A DNA stretch of 64,000 nucleotides from a virus: positions 1 to 64,000 of the IMG/VR virus record IMGVR_UViG_3300037809_000520, one strand, 5' to 3'. A program made the position numbers and the translations under genes. Below the pieces are notes generated by a model that saw only the letters and a list, made by a program, of their open reading frames with translations, was not told the origin of the DNA and made no database searches. Positions 41,871 through 52,054 of this stretch are shown here, one piece after another; position 1 is the stretch's first letter; each line of letters starts with the position of its first letter.

Positions 41871-42926
41871 TTAGAAGTCTAACTTGATCCTTACAAGTAA
41901 TTCTTTAGTAAAGTCTTTTAACAATGGTCTTGATAGTTTAGCAACCGCTACTAATTCTTGATCATTGTTATATAAACCTACTGTAGTAATATATACTTGG
42001 GGGTCATTAATAAAAGAATTGTATAATACAGCTCCATCTGAACCTGATATAAATGATGGGTTTGTTGAATAATTAAAGTTTTGACTTCTTGCTCTACAGA
42101 AAATAAAATCAGATGATAATTGTTCGTTTGAATTTAAAGTCCACCCGGGTACACTAGCTGCAGATGCCATATTTATAGCTGCAAATAATAAGTTTGGGTT
42201 ATTTGATTGGTTATTTATAGTCCTATCAGTACTTAAATTTATACCTCCATCAACAAATCTACCATCTAAAGCCTCACCACTTAATATAAGTGTAGCAATG
42301 TCTGGTAAAAACCATCCATATGAACCTGATGCTAATGACCAGCCATTTGTATTTACTGATGTATTAACAGCACCTGCTGATCCTGATACTAAATTATAAA
42401 CTCTTCCAGCTTCTGAGAATACTGCTGCTCCTCCTTGTTTACTATCATCTGTTAGATATAAAGTTTGAGTTGAACCCGATATCGCAAATGTCATAACCCC
42501 AGGTAGAAGTTCTTCTTTATATCCTGATCTTTCAATAGGGAGAGCATAAAAATAAGATGAGGATTGGTTACCAAATACAAATGAAGCTTCTTCATCTCCT
42601 AAAATTAAATTTCTATATTGGCCATAATTAGTTCTTGTTGGGGATAATATTGGAACATTTGGGTTGTATAACAAACTACCACTACCATCAGCATCACAAT
42701 AAGCTATAGCTGTTTGAACTGATCCTGTTGCTGCTGCTGTACCATATAAATTATAGTAAAATTGACCTGTTGCACTAGCTACTTGTACTGAGGATGTATA
42801 AAATGTTGTTAATGTAGGTTGGTTATTTTCCCAAACTGTACTTGTCACATTTTCATTACTTATAATTAAATCCTCAGATGAAATAGGTGAAAAGGTTGCT
42901 ATGTTGTTTTGATTTTCTTTGGGCAT
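41871..42926 (-). CDS. Tail/baseplate structural protein, paralogue A
   Basis: A 351-residue protein with VYITTVGLYNNDQELVAVAK and LSRPLLKDFTKELLV near its C-terminus, shared with the next gene. The N-terminal 60 residues are Ser/Thr-rich beta (TLTTFYTSSVQVASA). VFGNQSSSYFYALPIERSGY (about 118-137) is the most distinctive part. Position between the giant wedge protein and its paralogue suggests a baseplate or short fibre role. Starts 12 bases after the preceding stop. Confidence 0.6.
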   Translation of the reverse strand: MPKENQNNIATFSPISSEDLIISNENVTSTVWENNQPTLTTFYTSSVQVASATGQFYYNLYGTAAATGSVQTAIAYCDADGSGSLLYNPNVPILSPTRTNYGQYRNLILGDEEASFVFGNQSSSYFYALPIERSGYKEELLPGVMTFAISGSTQTLYLTDDSKQGGAAVFSEAGRVYNLVSGSAGAVNTSVNTNGWSLASGSYGWFLPDIATLILSGEALDGRFVDGGINLSTDRTINNQSNNPNLLFAAINMASAASVPGWTLNSNEQLSSDFIFCRARSQNFNYSTNPSFISGSDGAVLYNSFINDPQVYITTVGLYNNDQELVAVAKLSRPLLKDFTKELLVRIKLDF

Positions 42927-42938
42927 ATCTTTTTATAT

Positions 42939-43622
42939 TTATGTTCTAGTGATTTGTATTGGGAGTTGAACTCTTGCTCCTGAATCTCTTCCTATTATTG
43001 TTAAGGTACTATAGAGAATAGTAGCTGAATTTCCACCTTGACCATATAAAGTATTAACACCCGTTGCTGTTAATAAACAACTAGTACCAATTACAGTTCT
43101 AGATACATTAGTACCATTTGTTATTATATTTTGATTATTTAAAGCACTTGCTGCATCAGTACTAATACCTTGACCAACAACTCCTTCATTGGAAGCAAAT
43201 TGTCTTACATCACTTACAGTAAATAAATATCCTGATGATTCTACAACTGAGTTATTACCTAAATAATTAAAGGTTTGAGGGTTTATTGTTGTTGTTCCTG
43301 TTTGAGCAAGATCAACAACTGATACTCCACCACCAGTAACTACAGGCATTTTAGCTGTGTCTCTTGGTAGAGTTACTAACTTATATTTCATCATTTGAGT
43401 CTCATCAGGAAATGCTTCTAATAAAGGCATGTTTTGGATAGCTTCACCATAATAGGCGGATCCTGAGGGGTTGGTTGGATTATATAAGGTATAATCAATT
43501 TCATCATCTGATAAGGCAAATGAACTGATGTTAAAAGAACCATCTCCTCTGGCTAAAAGTTCTCTTCCTTTTGTTGTTAAGATAGCATCAACTGTTACTA
43601 CCTGATTATTTAAATATCCCAT
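42939..43622 (-). CDS. Tail/baseplate structural protein, unknown
   Basis: A 227-residue protein. The start MGYLNNQVVTVDAILTTKGR, then ELLARGDGSFNISSFALSDDE, is a compact N-terminal module with an acidic loop that looks conserved among phage baseplate-region proteins; I cannot name the family. The rest is beta strand with GIS, NTLYGQGG and a C-terminal VQLPIQITRT. It follows the giant wedge gene by 57 bases and has its own promoter box. Confidence 0.6.
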   Translation of the reverse strand: MGYLNNQVVTVDAILTTKGRELLARGDGSFNISSFALSDDEIDYTLYNPTNPSGSAYYGEAIQNMPLLEAFPDETQMMKYKLVTLPRDTAKMPVVTGGGVSVVDLAQTGTTTINPQTFNYLGNNSVVESSGYLFTVSDVRQFASNEGVVGQGISTDAASALNNQNIITNGTNVSRTVIGTSCLLTATGVNTLYGQGGNSATILYSTLTIIGRDSGARVQLPIQITRT

Positions 43623-43640
43623 TTGTTATATTATTTTAAT

Positions 43641-43649
43641 TATAAATAT
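43641..43649 (-). promoter_or_regulatory. Putative late promoter box (CGTATATTTATA)
   Basis: Ends 18 bases before the start at 43622. The site also carries the CGTATATTTA form, so it bridges the two motif classes. Confidence 0.5.
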
Positions 43650-43679
43650 ACGTTTTTTTGTTTTTTATTCCAAGTTATA

Positions 43680-46600
43680 TTACTCTATTGGATATTTTTT
43701 AGTATCATTATCTTCATCGGCTCTGAAAGCATTTTTAGCACTTAATTGATTTATTATAGTTTGTACATTTCTTTTTTGCTGAGCTGAAAAATCATTAGGG
43801 ATTAAATATCCTGATGGTGATAGGGTTTTAACTCCTTCTGAGCCTGTTGGGGCTGTTTGGTATATTACTACTCTATCATCAGCTTCAATTCTTCTTCTAA
43901 GAGTAAAATTAAAAATTTGACCTGATGGAATAGGAATATCTAAGGTTCTTGGATCTGGGTGTACCATTACTTTATCAAAAGTATGGGCAGATGCAGTCAT
44001 TCTTACAAGACTTGGTCCTCTTACCGAAACCATTGATGATTTCATAGTATCCCCATATCCATCTGGAGGGAATATAGAGTTTTCATATTCATCATTTGGA
44101 CCATTATCTGTAATAGTAAAAGTTTGAGTGTATAATCCACCCACAATAGAATTAGGTCCTACTGAGTTGTAATCTACTCTGATTTCATCTCCTACTTGAA
44201 ATAATATAGGTTGTTGGAAATCTTCAAAATTTGTAACATTATCATCACTGTTATTAGTAGTAAGTTGAAAATCTTCATAAACATAATTAGAAGGATTTGC
44301 AAAAAATGGCTCTTTAACTAATTGAATAGTATCTGCAGATCCTCCTGTATTTTTTATATTATTTGGTATTCCCGGGAGGACTACAGCTACCCCACTTATA
44401 GAAGCTGTAGAATAGATACTTCTTGAAACATATTGGTTAAAAGTATTAACCAATGCTAATCCTCTACCAGCATAACATATTGATGTTCCTAAATCTACAC
44501 TTGCACTAACCCCGAAACTTGATGACATTATTAATGATGCTCCCATCAAATATAATGAAGAATCTGTACTTCCTGTTAATAGTGAAAAAGCAGATTGGGA
44601 TTGGACCGTTGAAAATAGTACACTAGCAGTTAAATAATATGATGATGATGGTAATGTAATTGTATTAATAGCTGTCCCCGCAAGCCCATACATCCTTGAC
44701 CAACTTGAACTTACAAAACTTTGTGTAGTTGCATGGTTATTTTTTTCAATTTGGTTAGTTATTATATTTTGATATTCCATTGATCCTTGATATATCTGAC
44801 TTTCTCCTACTTTAAGTGAAGTATAATTAATAGTAGCAGAAGAACCTGATTTAGATATTTTTCCTTGGTTATAGGCTACTAATGCTTTTCTATCAACTTC
44901 AAATGTACTTCTAACTTCTGTTAAATTTTCACCACTTCCATCAACTTTAATTACAACTGGGTTTTCTGGGGCTTTTTCCCCTTGCACACTATCTAAAGGA
45001 CACTCAATAAGTTGATCAATATTAAAAGTATAACTACCCCATAATTCATTGGATTGTTTAGATGTTCTAAAATGAGCAAAATAAATAGGATGTTTTGCAA
45101 TAGTATTAACTTCTACATTTATTGAAGGCATTGAACCTGGGAGTGAATCCCCACCATAAACTGGGCTTTGAGCATAAGTATAAACTACTGGCGCACTGGA
45201 TTTATTATGAACTAATATTCCATTAGCATAATAATTATGGTTATTACTAACACTTGATAAATAGTATACAGTAGTTAATTTTATTTCGGTTGTTATCGAT
45301 GAAACTATAATATCATCCCCTTTTATATCTTGACAGATATCATTAACTTCTATTTTAGATGCTTTTACCCATCCTTTTTCTTTCACATAAAATGGGTGTT
45401 CTTCAGTAGTATTAATTATATTACCATCATTAAAAGTTATAATTATTATTGACTCGGCTTCATGAGATGATACATCACCAACAATTCCTTCTTCATTCTT
45501 ATTATCAAGTTCATTATAAGTTATAATACTTTCACCCTTTACTACATCTTCAATATTTTTAGTACTACCATTAAATAGTGATATTTGGGTTCCAGGAGTG
45601 AAGCAGAGAACAAAAGTTTGGAGAGATTGATTGGATCCCGATAATAAAGTACCAGGTACCCCCCCATTTAAATAAGCAATTTCACTTCCTGATGGTGTAT
45701 ATGAATTATAATTAGCACTTTGTAAAGTACTCCCCACATATCTTGGAAGAATTGATGATTTTTGAGTATAAAAACTATCAGGTATATCTGCTTTAATAGC
45801 TGATCCTGATATAATAGGTATTACATTTGAAGGTACACCTGATGATCCTGTTGAAGAACCTCCATCAAATTCTGCTACTTGTAAGTAAGTATTAGCTCTA
45901 CTTCCAGTAATATTATTAATTAAAGGGTTAAATGGAGAGTTATTAAATATTGTTAAATTTGGAAGTTGAGGTGATGGAGTTATATTTTGTAAACCTTGGT
46001 TTGAGGTTGGAGTAAATATAGGGGTTGATGAACCACTTAATGCTCTACTTTGTAGTTGATTATAAACCCATCCTTGTCCTACTCCTGATGTGTTTGAAAA
46101 AGAAATTTTCCCATCAATAACTGTTAAATTTTGACTAAAATAATTACCTACTAAACCATATATATCTTCTGTTGTTGGTGTGCCTGTATAATTTGGAATT
46201 TCATATGTAAATTGTTCATTAAATGCTAAAGTATCTGTATTATCTACAGGATTATTATCAGAATCATAACTAATATTATTAAATGCCGTTATTATTGGGG
46301 CATAATTACCAAAATCTCCATAAGATCCTGTCCATGTAGTTCCTACAAAAGTTGCACTACCACTTCCGGGTTTTGGGGCTGAGCCTTTAATAATCCAACC
46401 TAAAGCTTCTGAAGAAATATAATCAAAATTAGACATATATATAGGGACTGTAATTGGTCCTGTAAGAGCATCTTCATATCCTCCACCCTGTGGTATATTT
46501 TGATCTAATCTAATAACTCTAGCATTGTTTGTTGAGGGATTATTAAACCAATATTTTGTTAGTCCATATGCATTTGATCCTATATTTCCATATGCTGTAG

Positions 46601-49600
46601 CTGTGGATGCTACCTGTTTAGTAATTATATCATTTCCCCCAAAGAAGGATGAAATTAAAATATTACTATCTAAATTTCCCAATAATCCTGTTTGATCAAA
46701 ATCAACAGGACCTGTTATAGGATCAAAAAAAGTATTATTAATTGATCCTGATATATCAAATTTAAGATAAGGTCCTACATCATTAGGAACAATTTGTCCA
46801 TCTTGAATTCCAAACATACCTGATGCTGAAACTGGTGGGTGAGGAATTGCCTGTAGAGGAAGTAAATTATTATCATCATATCCTAATAAACCTGCGGGTT
46901 CATAAGATTGTGCTGCAGTATTTCCTAATACATCCATTAGAGTAGGAAGAATTAATCCTACAACCCAAAAATTATGGTTATCTAAATGAGATTGTTGAAT
47001 GAAAATAGATCCTGTTAAAGTGGAGTTTGGATTATTTGCTTCCCAATTATTAAAATCATCTTGCAATTCATCTAATTTACCGTATTCTTTTTGATTTACA
47101 ACTAAATTAAATGAAAATGAAGGATAAGTATTAATTGGAGTTCCATAAGAGTTACTCCATTGTCCTTTACTTGAGGTAATTGCTAATTTATAAGATATAT
47201 CATTTATTTCAGCTGTTGTGTAGGGATTATCTAACAGTGATTGGGTTGTAACTATTATTTCACTTCCGCTAAATTCTCCATTATAAAATTCATCCTGTGA
47301 TTTATGTATTTCATAAACACTACCAGATATAGTTTCATTTCTTACAATGTAAGATTGTGTATTAAAGGAATTCCATATACTTGATGAATATGGAATTGGG
47401 GTTGTAGGAGATCCTATAAAATCATTATTTGTGGCAGCAACTGAAGCTAAAGGTGTGAAATAAATATATGATAAATTAACAGATTTTGGGGTAGCAGGAT
47501 CTGACATTAAATCTAAACCTTTAACCCAAAATGATATGTCTTCTTCTGGCAGCATTTCATAATACGATGTGCTTGCAGGAGTGTTAATTGGAGTCAATGA
47601 AGCTGAGGATATAATATCTGTGCCTATAATACCTCTTTTTGAAGATGAAACAGCAAATTCAAACCCCTCATCATATCCTAAGAAATTAGTTGTGTTAGAA
47701 TTAAAAAATTTAAATCTTGTTTTTAAAGGTTGTTTTAATCTAATACCTTGTGTGGGTCCTGAACCAAAATTTGAATCTACTATATCTCCATAACTATTTA
47801 TTACTCCACCAGCTCTAATAAGGTTAGTGTATTGACTAGGGATATTAGTGGGTGATGTTTGTGAGTAAAACAAGAAATAAGCAGATTGAGTTACTTCAAC
47901 ATTATAAGGATCTAATACCCCACCTGTTCCTCCTCCTATAGTAGCTACATCAATACTTCCGGTAATTTCTAAATCTCTATATGAAATGGGGCTATTTATT
48001 CCTTCAGCTGTTGATTGACCCCCTACTACGGACCCCGTTTCTGGTGTGTAAGCTATTATAGTATTTGGATTAACTTTTACAGGGACGCGGCGATTGCGCT
48101 CCAACATATGTTGTTTAATTATAACACCTGTAGTTACGCTAGTACGTGCTGGAACATATGATTTAATGGCTTTAAATAATGAATTATCAAAATATTTAAT
48201 TAATCTTAAATAATCCCAAACATCACCTTCTGTATATTTTTTAAAATATTCGTTTGCAATTTGTCTTAATTTTGGATAATAAGACTCTGTTGAATCATAA
48301 GCAAATCTAGGATCTGCTAACACATCAGAAATAACACCATATCCATAAGTTGCTATTATATCATCATTAACCTCGTCTTGAGGTGAAAAACCTACTTCTA
48401 GACTTGTTATATCCTCAGTATAACTCTGACTTATTAAATAATCTTGATCTATACTTCTATATTTAGATAATACTGTACCATAATCCTCACCATCATTAAC
48501 TTGAATTTTATTTGAAATTCTATTTCTAATACCAATTGCTGGTTGATCTAAAAAGTAAGTTTCTACATTAGGTTTACTATATGTGTAGATTGATGCTGCC
48601 TCATATCCTATAAAATCATAACTTGAAGTTAAAGCACTAGTAGCAGGATCAATAAATGATTGGGTAAATATCATAGGTGCTGAGCCTGTTATTGCAGGGT
48701 GTGAAGATGATATTAATGTTGTAAAAGATTGACTTATAGATGATGTAAATTTATATTCTAGCTCATTACCCAAAGGAGCTCTAAAATTAACTATATCAAA
48801 TGAAGATTCAGACCCTGTAACATTATTACCCTCAACAGACTCTGGATTCATTACAAAATCATTAAAGGTTTCTTTTGAAATATTATTTGAATAATATCTA
48901 AATTCTTGAAAGGATCCTGAAAATATTTTAGCTCCTTCATTTAATACCTCAGACATTACATCTGAACCAGACACATATCCTCCTACATAAACTCCATCAA
49001 TATCAGATACCCCAAATCTATTCCATGATTCATTTATAGAAGGTGAACTTGCTGAAGGATCATCATATATTGTACTATTATATGTTCCCCCTCCATATCC
49101 TGAATTAAAAGCTACATTAGCTGAACTCATACTCACTGATCCTGACCACCCTAATGAATTACCATCCCAACCATCTACTTGCTTATTAGCCGCAAATAAA
49201 GTATAGGTAGTAGCATCCGCACTATCGTTAGTATGAGTATCTCTTTGTAATAATACACTCCACCAACCCCCATCAAAGAAGGGTAAGGAAATATCATTTG
49301 ATATTTGTACTCCTCCATCTGCTGTTGAAGCAGACATATAAAATCTTAATTTACCATAATTGTAATAATCACTAAAACTAGATCCTGAATATGATCCTGA
49401 TGGTTGATCTTCATAAAATAAACCAATCCCCCAATCCATTTGTTTGTCATTAGTTCCATTTGATTTTTTAACAGCTAATGATTGACTATAAAATTTACCC
49501 CCATAACTTGATGAAGGATGACCTGTAGTTTTAAATCTAAAAGCAACACCATCTGGTACTATATACTCATTGTCCGCTATTTTGTTACGTTGTAATGGCA

Positions 49601-51677
49601 TCCATGGTACTTTAACCGATGAACTTGCCATATATTGACTAGCAACTGGGGTATACGCGTAACTATAACGTTTATACCATAAGTCATAATCATCCGAGTT
49701 GTCTTTATTTTTACCCCCAAATTCATTAATTCGAAGAATTGTATTTGGAACACCCCAAATATTAATTAATTGTCTTAAACCACTAATTGTACCTTTTTTC
49801 TTAGTAAGATAAGCCATATTATGATAAAGACGTTTGTAAATTTCTTTACTTACTTTATCAATAGCATAAGGCCATCCAGGTTCATTTATCTGTTCAACAT
49901 AATTAAGCCATGAATATCCTAAATTCCAATAATTTATAATTTGACCATTATTTACAGCTATATAATCTGTAATTAATTCACTCCCTGTTGGGGGTACATA
50001 GATTCCATTATCCTCACCTGTTAAACCTATAAAATTATCTTGGTTATCATAATTATTTCCAAAAGTTTCAAATCCTAAACCTTTAATAGCTTCTGCCGCT
50101 AAATCTAAAGGTAAACCTGATTCAGGATCGTTTGTTGTATTATATCTTTCACTTAATGCTCTAGTATATAACCATACTTCATCAAATGATTGACCTACCA
50201 TATTTGAAAATTCTACATATTCATCATTATCTGAATTTTCAGTAATAAAAGTTGGTATTGTATAATATAACCAATTTTGATTATCCTCATCATATAAAGA
50301 AGCTGATAATTTATATCCACCATAATATTGAGTATTTTCAACATCACTACCCACCCATGTTAATACTTCAGTACTCCCTGTTGCTAGAAGAGTATAAGGA
50401 TATGAAGATCCTGTTTTAGGGTATGCATATGATGATGATTCATGATAAAGATAACTTTCATACCCATCAAAGTTTTTAACTAAGTTTGTTATGTTAGTCT
50501 GTAAACTTGCTAAACTTTGAGATATTTCTGTTACATTTGGGTTAGAACCAGTTGTTAATATAATAGCATTAATATCTGATTGATATGATTGTATTTGGGA
50601 TACTTTTTCATAAAAATTATTAATTCTTTGCTTTGCTGATGAGAAGTTAATAAATTCATTAAAAGTATTATATGAATAATTGGGGGTAATTGTTACTCCC
50701 GTTTTATTTAAATGATTTAAAACATTATCTAAAGATTTTGATGATGGGGTTGAAATTAAATCATCATAAGATTTTAAAGTAGTTGAATTATTAATTAAAT
50801 CTTGAAGGGGGATATTAACATTAGGGCCCTTAATGTAGTTAGCATTATCTATAAATGATGAAAAATCTTGAATAAATTCAACTTTATAAGCTATAGATTC
50901 TCCCACTTTTGTAACAACATACGATAAATCATCTACTTTATATTGTTGCGGGAGAGGATCGAATAGTTTGATTAAAACTGATGGAGTATCTCCATCACTA
51001 TCAAGTATAATATTAATAGCAACTACATAATTATTTTCAAATAATCCAATATAAAACTCATCAAAATATTCTGATGAATTTAATTTACTATTTAAATTGA
51101 TAAACCCTTGCTTTATATCTGTTGTAGGGATAGTATTAGAACTTAATCTAATTTCTGTTCTGTCCCCGGATATTTCTGATATATAATAATTTTTTTCTAT
51201 TGATGAATTTAATTCATAATTGATAAAATTATAAAACGCAAAAACTTCTCCATTATCAAATCCTCTATTATATAAATCTGTTGTTGGAGAAATTGTAATT
51301 TCATTAGTTGGTATTACATTAATTTCATCCGGACTTTCAATAAGACCCGCATCATTAGTAAATTCTGTAGATACATCTGGGTTGGATGTGTTGTTTGTTA
51401 TACTCCAATCAGTAAAATTATAATCTTGACTAATTAGTGATTTTTGAGAATCATATACATAAAATTCAATTAAACTCCCACTTTGAAAAAAGGATCCTGA
51501 TATGTTTTCATTAGGAATTATTTCAGAATTAGCAAATTCATACCCTGTACTGACTATTTCACTAGCTGGTATTGAGGTACAAGATGCACTAATATTAATA
51601 CTATTATCATCAAATAATGGTACTAATGGGTCTTCGGTGTTAGGGTTGAAATTTATGTATGTATCGTTACTTTCCAT
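43680..51677 (-). CDS. Giant baseplate wedge-type protein (gp7-like) with LamG and Hint domains
   Basis: A 2665-residue virion protein, the largest in the window, lying where gp7 is expected. N-terminal part: extended, Asn/Ser-rich. Residues about 610-655 (KRLYHNMAYLTKKKGTISGL, GVPNTILRINEFGG) are the segment I associate with phage baseplate wedge proteins. About 705-950 is a LamG/concanavalin-like beta sandwich (FRFKTTGHPSSSYGGKFY, GGWWSVLLQRD). A Hint domain occupies 2025-2158 (see separate entry). The last 500 residues are Ser/Thr-rich. It is expected to link the hub to the fibres. If Hint cleavage happens, the N- and C-parts would separate. Confidence 0.75.
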   Translation of the reverse strand: MESNDTYINFNPNTEDPLVPLFDDNSINISASCTSIPASEIVSTGYEFANSEIIPNENISGSFFQSGSLIEFYVYDSQKSLISQDYNFTDWSITNNTSNPDVSTEFTNDAGLIESPDEINVIPTNEITISPTTDLYNRGFDNGEVFAFYNFINYELNSSIEKNYYISEISGDRTEIRLSSNTIPTTDIKQGFINLNSKLNSSEYFDEFYIGLFENNYVVAINIILDSDGDTPSVLIKLFDPLPQQYKVDDLSYVVTKVGESIAYKVEFIQDFSSFIDNANYIKGPNVNIPLQDLINNSTTLKSYDDLISTPSSKSLDNVLNHLNKTGVTITPNYSYNTFNEFINFSSAKQRINNFYEKVSQIQSYQSDINAIILTTGSNPNVTEISQSLASLQTNITNLVKNFDGYESYLYHESSSYAYPKTGSSYPYTLLATGSTEVLTWVGSDVENTQYYGGYKLSASLYDEDNQNWLYYTIPTFITENSDNDEYVEFSNMVGQSFDEVWLYTRALSERYNTTNDPESGLPLDLAAEAIKGLGFETFGNNYDNQDNFIGLTGEDNGIYVPPTGSELITDYIAVNNGQIINYWNLGYSWLNYVEQINEPGWPYAIDKVSKEIYKRLYHNMAYLTKKKGTISGLRQLINIWGVPNTILRINEFGGKNKDNSDDYDLWYKRYSYAYTPVASQYMASSSVKVPWMPLQRNKIADNEYIVPDGVAFRFKTTGHPSSSYGGKFYSQSLAVKKSNGTNDKQMDWGIGLFYEDQPSGSYSGSSFSDYYNYGKLRFYMSASTADGGVQISNDISLPFFDGGWWSVLLQRDTHTNDSADATTYTLFAANKQVDGWDGNSLGWSGSVSMSSANVAFNSGYGGGTYNSTIYDDPSASSPSINESWNRFGVSDIDGVYVGGYVSGSDVMSEVLNEGAKIFSGSFQEFRYYSNNISKETFNDFVMNPESVEGNNVTGSESSFDIVNFRAPLGNELEYKFTSSISQSFTTLISSSHPAITGSAPMIFTQSFIDPATSALTSSYDFIGYEAASIYTYSKPNVETYFLDQPAIGIRNRISNKIQVNDGEDYGTVLSKYRSIDQDYLISQSYTEDITSLEVGFSPQDEVNDDIIATYGYGVISDVLADPRFAYDSTESYYPKLRQIANEYFKKYTEGDVWDYLRLIKYFDNSLFKAIKSYVPARTSVTTGVIIKQHMLERNRRVPVKVNPNTIIAYTPETGSVVGGQSTAEGINSPISYRDLEITGSIDVATIGGGTGGVLDPYNVEVTQSAYFLFYSQTSPTNIPSQYTNLIRAGGVINSYGDIVDSNFGSGPTQGIRLKQPLKTRFKFFNSNTTNFLGYDEGFEFAVSSSKRGIIGTDIISSASLTPINTPASTSYYEMLPEEDISFWVKGLDLMSDPATPKSVNLSYIYFTPLASVAATNNDFIGSPTTPIPYSSSIWNSFNTQSYIVRNETISGSVYEIHKSQDEFYNGEFSGSEIIVTTQSLLDNPYTTAEINDISYKLAITSSKGQWSNSYGTPINTYPSFSFNLVVNQKEYGKLDELQDDFNNWEANNPNSTLTGSIFIQQSHLDNHNFWVVGLILPTLMDVLGNTAAQSYEPAGLLGYDDNNLLPLQAIPHPPVSASGMFGIQDGQIVPNDVGPYLKFDISGSINNTFFDPITGPVDFDQTGLLGNLDSNILISSFFGGNDIITKQVASTATAYGNIGSNAYGLTKYWFNNPSTNNARVIRLDQNIPQGGGYEDALTGPITVPIYMSNFDYISSEALGWIIKGSAPKPGSGSATFVGTTWTGSYGDFGNYAPIITAFNNISYDSDNNPVDNTDTLAFNEQFTYEIPNYTGTPTTEDIYGLVGNYFSQNLTVIDGKISFSNTSGVGQGWVYNQLQSRALSGSSTPIFTPTSNQGLQNITPSPQLPNLTIFNNSPFNPLINNITGSRANTYLQVAEFDGGSSTGSSGVPSNVIPIISGSAIKADIPDSFYTQKSSILPRYVGSTLQSANYNSYTPSGSEIAYLNGGVPGTLLSGSNQSLQTFVLCFTPGTQISLFNGSTKNIEDVVKGESIITYNELDNKNEEGIVGDVSSHEAESIIIITFNDGNIINTTEEHPFYVKEKGWVKASKIEVNDICQDIKGDDIIVSSITTEIKLTTVYYLSSVSNNHNYYANGILVHNKSSAPVVYTYAQSPVYGGDSLPGSMPSINVEVNTIAKHPIYFAHFRTSKQSNELWGSYTFNIDQLIECPLDSVQGEKAPENPVVIKVDGSGENLTEVRSTFEVDRKALVAYNQGKISKSGSSATINYTSLKVGESQIYQGSMEYQNIITNQIEKNNHATTQSFVSSSWSRMYGLAGTAINTITLPSSSYYLTASVLFSTVQSQSAFSLLTGSTDSSLYLMGASLIMSSSFGVSASVDLGTSICYAGRGLALVNTFNQYVSRSIYSTASISGVAVVLPGIPNNIKNTGGSADTIQLVKEPFFANPSNYVYEDFQLTTNNSDDNVTNFEDFQQPILFQVGDEIRVDYNSVGPNSIVGGLYTQTFTITDNGPNDEYENSIFPPDGYGDTMKSSMVSVRGPSLVRMTASAHTFDKVMVHPDPRTLDIPIPSGQIFNFTLRRRIEADDRVVIYQTAPTGSEGVKTLSPSGYLIPNDFSAQQKRNVQTIINQLSAKNAFRADEDNDTKKYPIE
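45204..45605 (-). other. Hint (intein-like) domain inside the giant wedge protein
   Basis: Residues 2025-2158 of the giant protein. It begins CFTPGTQISLFNGSTKNIED (nucleophile Cys2025), has the block B motif NTTEEHPFYV (T-x-x-H), KGWVKASKIEVNDIC, and ends NHNYYANGILVHN (His-Asn at the C-terminus). At about 134 residues there is no room for a homing endonuclease. The residue after Asn is Lys rather than Cys, Ser or Thr, as in bacterial-intein-like (BIL) type domains rather than standard inteins, so cleavage may dominate over splicing. Confidence 0.85.
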
Positions 51678-51688
51678 TAACTATTATA

Positions 51689-52054
51689 TTACTGATTATC
51701 TGCAAAATCCTGAATTACTTGAGCAATTTCTTGTCTTACTTCTAAATTTTCTGTCCTTAACTCTGCTATTTCTGATAATAATGCTTCTATTTCTTCTTTT
51801 TGAGGGGTGTAATCAATAAAATCCCCACTAGTTTGGACTAAATATTGGTGGGAATTAATATCACCTTCTTTTGGAATTTCATAAAAAAACTTTTGATATA
51901 ATATCCAAAAATCTTCTTGGGTTGCCAAATTAACATCAAAAAAAGAAGGATCATCAACAGTATTTAATTGAGTAAAACTCGTATCTACTGTGTTGTTAAA
52001 AGCATTTTTATCAAATACTTGTCTTTTTAAGTTTACTTGTTTTGAATTGCTCAT
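51689..52054 (-). CDS. Small baseplate-region protein
   Basis: A 121-residue protein. N-terminal half has a basic start (SNSKQVNLKRQVFDKN) and an aromatic region (EDFWILYQKFFYEIP); the C-terminal 40 residues are a coiled coil (EEIEALLSEIAELRTENLEV). It overlaps the preceding gene by 4 bases and ends 12 bases before the giant wedge gene start. Possibly an assembly partner or chaperone for the wedge. Family not recognised. Confidence 0.58.
   Translation of the reverse strand: MSNSKQVNLKRQVFDKNAFNNTVDTSFTQLNTVDDPSFFDVNLATQEDFWILYQKFFYEIPKEGDINSHQYLVQTSGDFIDYTPQKEEIEALLSEIAELRTENLEVRQEIAQVIQDFADNQ

Noticed and set aside
45204-45605. Intein with homing endonuclease
   Set aside because: The domain is only about 134 residues and has no LAGLIDADG or HNH block.
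43680-51677. Diversity-generating retroelement in the tail genes
   Set aside because: No reverse transcriptase is seen, and no template/variable repeat pair was noticed.
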